41,463 nt of DNA, taken from positions 1-41,463 of the forward strand of contig JAJKFJ010020834.1 in assembly GCA_027382625.1 (NCBI GenBank), in the 5' to 3' direction. This DNA is from Tetmemena sp. SeJ-2015. Lineage: Eukaryota > Ciliophora > Spirotrichea > Sporadotrichida > Oxytrichidae. Shown here one piece after another: positions 29,043-41,179 of this stretch (position 1 is its first letter; each line of letters begins with the position of its first letter). The position numbers and the translations under genes were made by a program. A model generated the notes under the pieces. It searched no databases, was not told where the DNA came from, and saw nothing but the letters and a program-made list of their open reading frames with translations.

Positions 29043-31551
29043 TAATTTATCAATCTTCCAGGAATTTACTAAATTAATACAAAAATAGGATTTCTTTTTT
29101 TCATCATTACAGCTTGTAAGATGAAACTATTCCTTTTTTATAACTTAAAGAATACTTTTATGAATGAGGATATGAATTGTAAAATAAAATTTAATAGGAA
29201 TAATAGAAAATTAATTATTGGTTCAAATTAACAGCACTTAATAATAATAATCATAGAGTGAATTTTTAATTTTATAATTCTGCGTGCCTTTTAATTACTG
29301 ATTATCACTTAAAATAAAATATAAATAATTGAAATACTTGTTTTATATATTTATTCAGAAATCAAATTACTTGAGAGTTAATGATTTTAAATAAAATTTG
29401 CAAAAATAAAATCTAAAAATGATTAAATTTAATATAGCAAATTTAAGTTAAAAAGAGCAAGTCAACATAAAGATCAAAATGTATTTGAGCTAAAAATTTC
29501 TATTTTACTTTCCAAAAAGCTAAATTTAATAGGAATATGAAGAGAGATAGAAATTATTTTACTTTCTATATGTTTTATTCCTTAATAAGTTTATTGAAGG
29601 AATATTAAATATTTATAAAACAATTGCTCATTTGTTGTTTTTTTATTATATTTAATTATTTTAATTTTAAATTAAAATAAATGAGTTTTTCAACTTACAG
29701 ATAGCATATATAAATTATAATTATAAAATAAAAGAATTATTTAAAATATAAATTTAATAAGTTCTAAATGACTGCGATATAAGCTTTGATTTAATATTCA
29801 TCAAATTTGTAATTGATTTAAAGTCATAATTGTTTCTATACTAGGTTTAAGACATAAATAAGTTTTAATTAATTACTCTTTAATTAGAAAGGTAACTATT
29901 TATAAGTCGAAATTTTTGCAAGGAAAATTTAGAATCAACTATACACAATTCTGGTTTATATAAATTCTATTAAAATAAAATTTTATTTTAAAATTTTTAA
30001 CTATTCGAATTTACCTTAAAATAATCTTAATGTGATTACTTTAAGTAATTTTTTTAAGCAAAAATTGTAAATGAAATTAGATTCTGGAAATATAATCCTT
30101 TTTTAATACAAATTTATAATATTTAAGATTTTAAATTGAAGTCTATTATAATTATTAAATATTTCATTTGGATAACTAAATTAAGAGAACAATATTATAA
30201 ATAATCTAAGAATAAAAGCTGTTAAATATACTACTTTTAATTAGGTAAATATCAAGATGATTCATTTCCATTAAGATATTATAATATTAATTATTTAAAT
30301 TTAAGCCTTGAATTCATACGTAGTTCTATGAAATTATAAAACTATTATATTAGAGTAGAATGGTTTTTAATAAACCAGTAAAACCTCTCTTATTTATGAT
30401 TTTAATAACTGAAAAAGAGCAGAAATTATTCATTAAATGATATATTAATGAAGTAATAATCGGAATTAAGGATTAATTTAGTACGGGTATAAAAGAATTG
30501 TGGAAAATGATTAGCCACATGATGAGATATAACTCATGAAATTATGAGTGATGTAACAAATAAATTTAATTGTTTCTCTAAGCTTTAAAATAAATTTTTA
30601 TCTTAAAATAAATTTAAAAAAAAAACTGGAAACCTTGTAAATATCTATACGATATATTTTAAAATTTGCATTAATATATTTCTGAAATTTATTACAAAAT
30701 TATTAAATTAAAGCAAATATAATAATTTAAAAAATGTTTCTCAACTAGAACTGTAATAAGTGCTGGTTTTGAAATAGATTATTAATTACATTCCCTAAAT
30801 TTTAACTTTACTTTAAAAAATAATGCAGTGCAATATAAATTTTATCACTAAATTAAAGATAAAATTAATTAGTTAGTTAATTATTTAAATTTAAAGATTT
30901 TATTTTATAGATATCTACTCTTTTAATTAATAATTTTTTCTCATTTCTAATAGCACAGTAATTAATCAAAGATTTAATTTTGACGTTTAAAAGTCTGATA
31001 ACTTATATTCAGAAAAGATTTTATCAAAAATTATATTTTTGCTTATATTTTATTTAGCCACTCTTTTTTCTTCTTAATCCTTAAAAACATTTCTCGCCCT
31101 TCTCAAGATTTAAGACGAAATTAATTAATATTTTTCGATTAAATAGAAGATGAAGTATTAATTATATATTTAATATTACTTTCCCGTTTATTTATCATAA
31201 ATTTCTAAGACTTAAGGAAGAGGATAATGCGAAATACGCATAAGGGGCAATTAATACGATATATATTTGTAAAGACAAATCCTTTATATTTTAAAAAATT
31301 ACTCCTGGCTTTTATGATTATCTTATTTTACTGCTTTTTGTAAACAATGATTTTTTATTTATGATTTCTTTACATTCAAAATTGGGAGGATCTATTTTTT
31401 AGTTCGCATTATATTACTTAATAGAACTTTCAGAGGAAGATGAAGTTACTGATGCGAATAGATGACTCACGAAAAATAGGAATAAAAAAAGAGTGGTAGC
31501 AGCAGACGACCCAACGAATACGGCGACTACTGAGATCTAACCAGGGTTTGA
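29043..31551. other. AT-rich germline-limited DNA
   Basis: No secure gene. ATGCGAAATACGCAT at about 31227-31241 is a small perfect hairpin. Composition rises from about 31430, leading into the GC-richer relic. Confidence 0.45.
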
Positions 31552-31920
31552 TATCAGACTGACGAAAAGACACTGAGAGCTGCTAACATATTACTATCTC
31601 TAAGAGGCACCCCCGAATCAGACACCGGAGGCAGAGTGCACGCTCTCTTTGACCAGTATGCTGAGTACCCAGACAAGGAGCCGTAGGCCCCCGAGTGAAC
31701 GACAGCTAATGCCCTCAGTCAGGGAGAGTTTAATGGCAGGGGTTCCTGGCCATTCCTCTGTGCTTGAGTTGCAACGCATGTGTCTCCTTGTGGCTATCGG
31801 CTGTGGCCCCTAGTCGGTGGTGAAAACGGCGAGAGAGTACCTGTGATGAATTCGAAGGGGACCGTTCATAAGGGACTATGAGGACCATATTTGTGAGTGG
31901 AACAGGTGGGGTAGTATTAA
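31552..31920 (+). pseudogene. GC-rich broken ORF, product unknown
   Basis: 31552-31698 reads QTDEKTLRAANILLSLRGT and GGRVHALFDQYAEYPDKEPQ before a TGA. A +1 shift at the run of five Cs (31688-31692) continues as SERQLMPSVRESLMAGVPGH and VLELQRMCLLVAIGCGPQ to two consecutive TGA codons (31844-31849). After them the same frame continues as GPFIRDYEDHICEWNRW. The pieces read like one gene with a frameshift and stop mutations. No family recognised. The minus strand also has a long frame, which I judge an antisense shadow. Confidence 0.5.
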
Positions 31921-32436
31921 ATAGTCAAATCAATAATATAAATCTCTCTAATTCCCAATTTCTAATCTTCCATTGGAAGTTTTATTTAATAATGATTCAG
32001 TTGTTTAATTAAGCCTTATTTCTACTTTATAAAGATATTAGATCTTTATTAATATTCTTTATAATCAATAATTTAATTCAGAAGCTTGCATTATTAAGAG
32101 ATTCTAAATCTAATTGATAAATAAACTAAGCAAGTAATTTTAATTATTTAAGAAAGCAGTTATTATCTTTCCTAATTAGTTTGATCATATTAATTTCTGT
32201 AATTTTTATCCAAATTATTAATTTATCTTTATAAAATAAATTTATATTTTAATTTACGTGCGTAATAATCTATCTAATCATTCTGAGTGATTATATTCAA
32301 AATTAAGGAGAATTCTTTGCATATTTAATAAAATAATTTATCTGAAATAACAATTCTTTTTTTTATAAATAAATTTCTATATTAAAAGTCACATATTAGT
32401 TTTTGATGAGCTTATTTTATTTATGACTTTTTAAAG
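31921..32436. other. AT-rich spacer
   Basis: No gene, repeat or structure that I can support. Confidence 0.5.
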
Positions 32437-32444
32437 AATATTTC

Positions 32445-33054
32445 GGGGGGGGGGGGCCTTTCCTCGACAGTAAAATTTTATAATGAAGAAAAGTAAGAAA
32501 AAAATATGTTTATAGGATAATTTTCGCTCCTGAATCTGATTCTTCCAATTATAGAGGCCTATTCGAACATCTTAGGCCTCAAACTTTAATCCAATTCAAT
32601 CAGTTAGAGGTCAGCTGCACCTAAATAAAATCTATATTTTTAGCTATTTTTTCGCTAGTGTAAAATAAACTTAGAGTGCAATTTTTAAAGAGCGCAACAT
32701 TTTTATAGAACCAAAAATTTAATTCACAATTAAGCGGCTAATACTGCATTTTTCTGCTATACTTATTTGGGCTGAAAACTGAAGCAAACTATATATTCAA
32801 TAAATGTTGCGCTTTTTAAAAATTGCACTCTAAGTTTATTTTACAATAGCGAAAAATTAGCATAAAACATAGATTTTATTTAGGAGCTGGCCTCTATGTG
32901 ACTAAATTAGGATTAAAATTTGAAGCCTTAGATGTTCGAACAGGCCTCAATAACTGGAAGAATCAGATTTAGGGAGCGAAAATTATCCTATAAACATATT
33001 TTTTCCTTACCATTTTTCATTATAAAATTTTACTGTCGAGGAAAGGCCCCCCCC
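32445..33054. mobile_element. 610-bp inverted-repeat (MITE-like) element with 8-bp target duplication
   Basis: Begins with 12 G then CCTTTCCTCGACAG and ends CTGTCGAGGAAAGG then 8 C. The arms are imperfect inverted repeats of roughly 250 bp, with the central half most conserved (GCAACATTT / AAATGTTGC). AATATTTC directly flanks both ends (32437-32444 and 33055-33062), a perfect 8-bp target site duplication. Eight-bp duplications are typical of hAT-type insertions, which is only a hint here. No gene of its own; the ORF over 32932-33126 is spurious. Sibling copy at 8219-8699. Confidence 0.85.
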
Positions 33055-33062
33055 AATATTTC

Positions 33063-35439
33063 TGATGATTTATATCATAATATCTCCTGCAATATCTGTG
33101 ATTCCCTCAATGTTAGTTCATTTTAATATTTTTGGTGATTATAATTTTGATTTAAACTTATTTAATTATTAAAACAATATTAAAAATAGGATGCTTCTTA
33201 GAATTTAGCAAAATAAAATTACTTTATCACTATAGTTTTATTTGAGATATAAGCACTAATAAACATTTTAAAGAAAAGAGTTTAATTAAAGCTGCTAAAC
33301 TGAGTTATAAAAAATATTTTTATAAAATGCAATACAATTATTATTTTAATTGATTAATCAATTTTTAAATTTAACGATAACTAAAGCTAAGAAAAATATT
33401 ATTATAAACGTGGGAAAGATTTTTACAAGTGAGATATTTGAGAACTAAAACAAGTAAAATCGTCTGAAGTGAGTTTTAAGAATTATACATTCTGGAGTAA
33501 AATTTGAAGAAGATAGAGTAATTATGTTTAAGTAAATAAACTTTCATTGCACTCATTTATTTTTCATAGGATCGCTGATAGATTCAAAAATTTTAAGTAG
33601 ATGAGTGTAAATTAAAAATTCTAATAAACATATATTCATATAGTAGATTCTATAGAGTAAATAAAATATGTAAGTAATTAACTGAATATATTTTTCATAT
33701 AATATAATTAGATCATATTTCAGGTTTTAGCTTCATTATCGAATGCTTAATATTTTCTCACAAAATATTTTATTTTTTATAAAAGTATCCCAATCTAATT
33801 TAAATATTAGCGTTAACATATAGATAGTCAATTTTTAGTATAAAAATATCTATACTAAGTTTAAATATAATAAGATAATCAGCATGATAATTATGAAAAA
33901 TTTATACTGATTCCGAGAATTATTTATATTATATATTAATTTGAATCAATTAATATTTTTGACTCTATTCATAATCTTTGAAATTAATTTCTTCCAAGAT
34001 CATAAAAATTAATCTTTCTTACATTATTCTAGTCAGATTAAAAAAGAGAGATCCTATTGCAGCCAAAGTGATATCAAAATCTTATGATTGAGGATTTCTA
34101 ACTCTAAATAAGTCTTCGTTGGAAAATTACATTTACTTAATTTACAGCACCCTATAATATTTTTTAAAAATAAATAACATCTATAAGCAATTAAAAATAA
34201 TAATTTTTATATTGCATTTACTATTTATTATATCTTCAATAAAAATTTTATTTTTAAAATTAAGGTAATGATTGATAGTTGTATTCAATTTAATAATTAT
34301 TATAAATTCTATTATCCTTATTAAGGCATTTTTAAATTACATGTTCATTTAAAGCTTCAAATTAGTTTATTTTAATAAAATAGAATAATGATTTCTCATA
34401 TAATATTTTTAATCTATTATTTGATATATTTAATGAAGCTATAAGTAAATAATGTATCAGGGAAAAGTCATAACAATTAATTCGAAAAAGTTTGAAAAAG
34501 TTAGAAAATATTATGAATATTAAAATTCTTTTTACAATATTAAAATTTACTTTATATTTGAGTAATTAAATAATTTTTATTATTTAAAAGATTATTTTAA
34601 ATATAAGATATTTTCACCCACATCATATTTTAAATTCTAATTGAGTATATTTATATATAAATGAATTAATAATTATTTACATTCATATTAAATTAAATCG
34701 GATAAATAATTGATAGGAAAGTTATGATTTCTAATTTTAGATGTAGATATGAATTAAACTTATATTTGGAGTATTCACTATGAGATTATGTTTATGCATA
34801 AGTTTTAAATTAGTAATTGCAAGAAAATAGAAATTTATTTGCATTTGCGAAGTAGAAATATAGTATAATTAGTATAAATAATAAAAATTTCAGCTTAAAA
34901 TTTATATAGCTCAAGTAATTTAGATATTCAACAAAAAATATAACTTAATTCTCAGAATATTCAAATCTTCATTTTACTATAATTTCTTATTAAAGGTAAA
35001 ATGCTTTAAAGATATCCCTAATCCAATAAGAAAATAAATAAATTAAAAAGAAGTTTCTCTTAAAAATATATTACTGTACTTTGCTAATTATACTAACTTG
35101 CTGATTTTTTACTCTGGGGAATTATTTATAATATTTTGATATTTCTAATTATCTAGTCTACTAGTAGTTGTTATTAAACTCTCTTGCTCATCTTATCTTA
35201 ATATTGAAATTTACATTTAATATGTACCTGAAAATTAATAAATTATTTCCCTGTAAATAAAAAAATTGCTCCAAGAGGAAAGTTAATTCAAGAAAATTAT
35301 TTTTATATCATTAACCTTTTGGGTGGGTTCTCCAAAAATATTTTAGAATAAGATTAAAGATTTTACTAATTTAGACTTAATGAAATTATATAAAGATGAG
35401 AATTAAAATTATAAATATTATTAAATTTGAGTTAAAATT
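33063..35439. other. AT-rich germline-limited DNA
   Basis: No durable frame on either strand, and no repeat recognised. Confidence 0.5.
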
Positions 35440-35950
35440 TTAGGACGCACACGACCGGCACTAGGCACCCTTTCCCTGAAGGCTCTCTGGTTTGGTACTC
35501 CGTTGGCTGGTGGGTGATGCTTAAAAGAGGCAAGGATAATGGCAGCCGAAGCCCTGGGGAAGGTGGTTGAGCCCGCTCCCCTGGAGAGATAATAAAGGTG
35601 AGTGGTTCCCACTCCCCCCTCCTAATCCTGTTTTGGCGTGGAGGGATGTGATTAAAGGGAACACTCAGTCATGCAGCTGGACAGCGAAAACCCGACGCTA
35701 CGGAGCAGCGACTTGCTCTCGGTCCGAAGCTACCGGATTTTTTTTCTCCTTTTAGGTTTTTTTTGGATGGTCTGAGCAGAAGCCGGGGGGGTTCTGCTCA
35801 GAATGTGAGGGGCGGGGGTGGCCACGTGTTTAATATTCCCCATTCGGCTGGTAGGTTTGTGTTCGTCAGATAAGTGCGTCACAGCAATATCATTGACGTC
35901 ACGGCCTATCTTATTTAATGCCGGGGCCTTTAATTCCTTTTAATTATTAT
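35440..35950. other. GC-rich island of unknown origin with a strong hairpin and (ATT)n tail
   Basis: About 500 bp near or above 50% GC in DNA otherwise near 20-25%. Short frames exist on both strands (35567-35755 plus, 35421-35612 minus), neither convincing. CTGAGCAGAA (35772-35781) pairs with TTCTGCTCAG (35792-35801) around a G-rich loop. The island ends in (ATT)n at about 35942-35960, which resembles the simple tails of non-LTR retroelements. It could be a retroelement 3' end, a structured RNA gene or foreign DNA. Confidence 0.5.
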
Positions 35951-36018
35951 TATTATTATAAAATTATAAATAAAGGTTTGCAAATTAAGGGCCATTGAAA
36001 TCACAGATTCGCCCCTGC

Positions 36019-36111
36019 TCATCGATAACTTCATGAACTGAGCGCTTCCACACAAAAGAAAAAGGATAAATAGTTCTTAGAATTTTATGCTTTATAGAAT
36101 GGTGTAATAAT
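36019..36111. repeat. Dispersed repeat, copy 2
   Basis: Collinear with 15468-15590: TCATCGAT, AACTT, ACTGAGC, CCACACAAAAG, AGAATTTTAT, GTGTAATAAT. About 30 bp are missing after TCATCGAT relative to copy 1. Confidence 0.6.
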
Positions 36112-38357
36112 CGCACAAATCTGACATATTTGTGCTGCCAAAATCTTAATCAAATATATTTTAATATCTAATTAATTTCTTTTTATTTAAATTCTCATCA
36201 ATTTAAAAATATATCGAGAAATTTAGTTTTTAATTTAAATAAAAATTATTTTAAAACGTGAATTAAATATTCTCAAAGTTTTTATCTTTTCAATTAACGT
36301 TTCTCAAGCTTAGAGCAATATTGTAAACTAGACTAGAAAGAGTTTATCTTGCAATATTTAAATTCTTATTTTTGCAATTTACTTATTTTAAAATAATCCT
36401 TTTAAATAAATTGGTAAGATAATATGATAAGTAAATTGTATCTTAATTTATGAAATTATTTTTAAGAATTTATTAATAAATATTGTTTTATTTGCTTCAT
36501 TATAACATATTTTAACTTTACTTAAATTATTATTTTATAATTTCATATTATTACGTTAATTAGTTCCTGGATTTTTCTTTCATAAATTATTATTATGAAA
36601 TCATAATAAAATTTGAAATGATCTTAGAAAAATCTAAATATAAAATATTTTTTGTTTTAAATAAAGAATTTCTTTTAATTTGTTGCCAATGTGTTAAAAA
36701 AAAGTCATATAAGATGAAAATTAATTTTTTATTTTATTAGAATTATAAAGGAGTAGTTTTAAATTCTTACAGAATTTATTTATTTAAACATAGGTTAAAG
36801 GTTATTTGATAATGTTTCATGCAATATCTGAATAAATTATAATATAAATCCTTACTAAGAGAATCTTTAAAAATTACTGTTATAAATTAATCTATTTATT
36901 GAAATAAATAATAGTATCTATCATATCGAAGGTTAAGATAATATTTAGAAAGGATCATCAAAATTTAAAGATTTTTTAAAAACAATAGATCAGGATAATT
37001 TGCTTTGAGTAATAATAGGAGGGGGGGATATATAAACTTTTTATTAATTTTGATTCATCCTTAAATTGATTTATTATATTAAAACTTTAAACAATAATAC
37101 TTGCACAAAAATTTCAATTTTTATCGAGATATAAAGCCTGAAAACTCTACAGCCACTTATTACTTTCCGTTTATTGTACTATCTACTAACCTATTAGGTT
37201 GTGACTAAAACAGAAATAAAAAATAATTTTTTTTATTTAAACAAAACTTAATTAGCAAATTGAACGAACACCTGAGAGCCAAATTGACATTGATATTATA
37301 TTATAAGAACTACTTTAAAATATTTAATATTTTTTAAAGCGATTCTTAATAATTATTTAAACTTTAATTGACAGGACCACTGTTCATAATTAATTTATCA
37401 TTATATATTTTATCTGCCATTATCTAAAAAATAATTTAAAAAAATATTTGCAAATAATTATTTATAATAAATATAAATATGAGTAACTTATTTTGTAGAG
37501 TTTCTAATTAATTAAAGGCAAAGATAAATAGAGGTCAAGTATATATTTTCTAGAATCTTTATTGAAATACTTAAGTAACTAAATGATTATATATTTTAAT
37601 TGCTAAATTTCTTTTTTGTATAAATAGTAAAGAATTACTCGCAGTATTTAATTAAAATTTTTCTTTTTTAAAAATAAAAAAAAAATTTAAAAAATTTTTT
37701 TTTTTTGAAAACCCTAAAAAAAAAGTATGATTTCTAATTATGTCTCGTTCAATAAATAGTGTACAAGGAAATCTCTAAGTTAAGCTAAAAGATAAATTAT
37801 TAAAAGGGTAAAATAGTTAAAAATTTCTAATTTATATTTAGTTTACATTAGGATGAGTGTTCTTAAAAGTATAAAAACTATATAAAGTTTAATTTACATT
37901 CTAAAATTCTATTAAGTATAAATTTAAAATATATTAATTTTTAAATCTAATATTAAAAATCTAAATTTTAAATTTATTTACTCATTTTGATCAAATTTCT
38001 TCTAATTTATATATCTACACATCATTGATAGATTTATAATCAGAAAATTTATATTTATAAAAGCATTTAAAAATCTGTAAATCTAAGAAATGTTCAAAAA
38101 TATATTATTAATAAACTGACACAATATGATTATAATTGAAAAAATTCAGATCTTATGGATTCACTTCATATAGATATTTATATGAGTCTATAATTAAATA
38201 AATAAGAGAGAATATTAGAGAAGTAGTAAACATTATTAATTACTTACTCACCTTTTAATATTGAAGATCACCTTTAAATATTGAGGAGAGAGATAAACAA
38301 AATCAATATCTATAATTTAAATATTGTAGAATCCCTTTTTAAGAAGTAGCTCTAAAA
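36112..38357. other. AT-rich germline-limited DNA
   Basis: Eight Gs at about 37020-37029 and long A/T runs at 37.67-37.72 kb. No supported gene. Confidence 0.5.
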
Positions 38358-38414
38358 ATGCAGGATATCGAAGAAAACGATTCAAATGTTTTTATAGAAT
38401 TAGAACTTCTGTAA
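38358..38414 (+). CDS. Possible N-terminal coding block
   Basis: ATG at 38358 opens MQDIEENDSNVFIELELL, a hydrophilic start unlike the flanks, then decays into AT-rich sequence. It could be the first MDS of the gene that ends at 39422, but no pointer was identified. Confidence 0.35.
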   Translation: MQDIEENDSNVFIELELL

Positions 38415-39053
38415 CTAAACTTGGTATAAATACTCATTTTATCCAATGAGATATTCAATTAAGTAATATTATCCAAAATTATTTCATTAAGTTATATATA
38501 AGCTTTATATCTAGTCTAATTAATTTCGATCAAGCTAATTAACAATAAAATCAAATTATATTAAGTATAAAAAATTATTACATAATAAAAACTGGCTTTT
38601 CAAGCTTTCTATTAACTGAATAATTTATATTATAATTATTATTCCGAAAGCTCCTTAGTAAATTTTATAATTATAAAGCTGATAAATTTAGAAATAGTTC
38701 GCACAAGTTATTTTTGAATATCTTCCTGTAAGGTTTCATATTGATAATTTACATTTTTTTCTTAAATTTAAGAAATTAACTAACTCAATCAATTCTTAAG
38801 AGATGTCTTTATTTATCTCACTTTAAAGGACTAATGATTTATATAAATTCATTTTAACTATTCAATTTCAATTTTTCCCAATTATTTATATTTATACATA
38901 TATTGTCAATTAATTAATTATTTGAGGATCAATTGAAAATTTCTTTTATTGCAAAAAAAGTAGCGTAAACTTTAGTAAGCAAATTTTCAAGGATAAATTT
39001 ATTATTAAAAGTTGCATTAAATAAAAGTCAAATATTTGTTAATAAAAATAATC

Positions 39054-39135
39054 TGAGGAAAGGGACATTTCTTAGCGCTAAAATGAACACTAAAAATAAC
39101 GATTAAGATAATAATCTCTGAAGAAAAAATTGAGT
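39054..39135 (+). CDS. Possible Gln-rich coding block
   Basis: Frame with TAA/TAG as Gln reads EERDISQRQNEHQKQRLRQQ. A second plus-strand frame across the same DNA (LRKGTFLSAKMNTKNNDQDN) is also open, so the call is weak. Confidence 0.3.
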
Positions 39136-39286
39136 TAATTTGGATTTTATTTTAAAGATTCTTCAATAACAAAATTAATCAATAATTTTATTTTAAAGTT
39201 TTAATGGAAGGTGCCTCAGTCTATTGCTTTTTGCTTTATCTTTTATTTTTATAGTATATAATTTTTCTACGAGTAAGTTTAGTTGA

Positions 39287-39422
39287 TCGAGGATAAGCAA
39301 AACTTAATCAAGATTGAGGTCATGAGAAAAGAGATGAAATTTAAATTAGTTTTTGTTTTAATTGATTGATATTTAAATTTATAAAGGCGCCAGCTCCTGC
39401 CATATCAGTTTTAAGATCATGA
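39287..39422 (+). CDS. 3' end of an unrecognised plus-strand gene (two MDSs)
   Basis: 39287-39343 reads LIEDKQNLIKIEVMRKEMKF. AAATTTA at 39337-39343 recurs at 39375-39381; excising 38 bp joins in frame to IKAPAPAISVLRS and TGA at 39420-39422. Without excision the frame meets a TGA inside the AT-rich insert. Family unknown. Upstream blocks may be 38358-38414 and 39054-39135. Confidence 0.5.
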
Positions 39423-40724
39423 GTACACCACTACAGTTTCAGTTGTAGAGTTTGCCTTCAAAGCAGTTAAAAATTAAATCTATGAGTTATTTTTTATTAT
39501 AGAAACTTAACTTAAAAGTTGGATATCGTTTAAAAACAAAATCTAATTTTAAAATTAAAAAATTTTAAAAAAATAAAATTTTGATATTTTCTCAACCATC
39601 TAAGCAATTAAAAATAATTTATTTTATTTTATCATTTAATTAGAGCTTTAATCATTATAAGTAATTTTCTCAAATATATTATACTTAAGTATTATAAAGT
39701 TTACACCTCTTTTGAATTATGAAATGTAGAATTTGAGCAAATTTCCTTTTTATCAAAATCTTTATATAATTTATTTGCACTGATTAATGTAATTCTCATT
39801 CGAAACTGATATTTATTTTTAATTTAGAAATTTTTAACATTATAATTATATTCTGCAAGAACTATTTAGATTTGATTTAGTGTATTTTCTCATGCTATAT
39901 TTAGCAAAATATTCTCAAATAATCAAAAAAATTTTAAAAATTGAAATTTTTTTAAATTAAATTCAAAATTTTAATAAAACAATAAAAATTAAATATATAG
40001 AATTTTAATTTTACTATTACTAAAATATAAATTGAAAATAAAAGAGATTCTTTACTTAAGATTATCTGTGCAATCTTTTAAGTGAGTCCTTTTAAAAAAA
40101 TTTTAATATTTTTAGAGTTTTGAAAATTAATTTTTTGAATCGATTAATTAATATGCTGCTCATATTTTTTCTCAATTCATTTAGAAAGAGGACTAATAAA
40201 CTTTCAAAATAATATTAAATAGAATTATCTAGAATTATAAATTTTCAGATTGAAATTCTTCTATTTAGTTAATTCATTTTTAGTTAGAATAAAAAATTTT
40301 TAACCCCTTATTTTTTTTCCCCTTAATAAATTTAAAAGAAATTTCTAAAAAAAACTTTGTATGTTATAGATTAAAAAATTTATTTATAGCCTGAATTACT
40401 TCCCTTAATTTTTAACGAATAATAAATAAAATAATCCATATATAATTTGTAAATTTTCCATTTTGCTTAATTTATAATTAAAAAAATTAAAGAGAAAATA
40501 TTAATCTTCTGGAAGGATTTCATTACCTTTATGATTTTTTATTATTTATATATATAAACCCCCATAACCTATATACTTAGAAAATAGTAAATAGATATTA
40601 ATGTCATTATATATAAAATACACGCATTCCCAAAAATTTCAGAAGAGACTTAATTAAGACAAGGGAGATCTCTAAATCTAAAAAAAACCTTCTGGGGCCC
40701 CCCTAATATCACTAATCTAAAAAA
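39423..40724. other. AT-rich germline-limited DNA
   Basis: A plus-strand frame from an ATG at 39420 (MSTPLQFQLQSLPSKQ) overlaps the TGA just described and is probably a shadow. Otherwise nothing supported. Confidence 0.45.
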
Positions 40725-40982
40725 ATGAAATTTGTATTCTCCACTTCAATTTTGAGCTTTAGTATGCATGTATAGTTAGTCTTAATGTTTAAAAAGAGTT
40801 GGATTTTATATTTTGAAATGATGGTGGATGAGGTCCAGATTGGGGTATTAAGACAGGGGGTTTGTCTTAAAGTTTTTGGCTTAATTGGAGCTTTTACCAA
40901 GGGACCTAGTATAAACTAAATTATGAATTTAAATTGCATGGAGAAGCTCTCTGATGCCTATAATATTTAATTTGATTAATGA
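40725..40982 (+). CDS. 85-codon ORF, product unknown
   Basis: ATG at 40725 to TGA at 40980-40982, with several Gln from TAA/TAG. Reads MKFVFSTSILSFSMHVQLVL (hydrophobic, signal-like start) then FEMMVDEVQIGVLRQGV and LKVFGLIGAFTKGPSIN. The local composition is richer in G than the flanks. The minus strand also carries a 62-codon frame (40900-40712), so the strand is not certain. Confidence 0.4.
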
Positions 40983-41120
40983 AAAGGGTTAATTCTTTAA
41001 TTTTTAGGATTTAAAAATTGAATTAAACTGCTTAAAGGGCCAAATATGGCAAAATTGCCCAAAATGAGTCACCGTAAATGGTATGAAAGTCTTAAAAATC
41101 CTCCATTATATCATTTTACT

Positions 41121-41179
41121 CGCCATTTAAAGAGCTATAACCAGGTCCTACTTTCTCAGCCACCCCAATTTAAATGGCG
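41121..41179. repeat. 11-bp perfect inverted repeat
   Basis: CGCCATTTAAA at 41121-41131 and TTTAAATGGCG at 41169-41179, loop 37 nt, in a non-coding, moderately GC-rich stretch at the right edge. Confidence 0.55.

Noticed and set aside
32932..33126. 64-codon ORF across the right arm of the 610-bp element
   Set aside because: It crosses the element end and the poly-C tip, is not conserved in the sibling copy, and has no counterpart on the inverted arm.
35567..35755. 62-codon plus-strand ORF in the GC-rich island
   Set aside because: Low-complexity residue mix, equally long antisense frame, and no repeat of ciliate codon habits (no TAA/TAG Gln pattern that helps).
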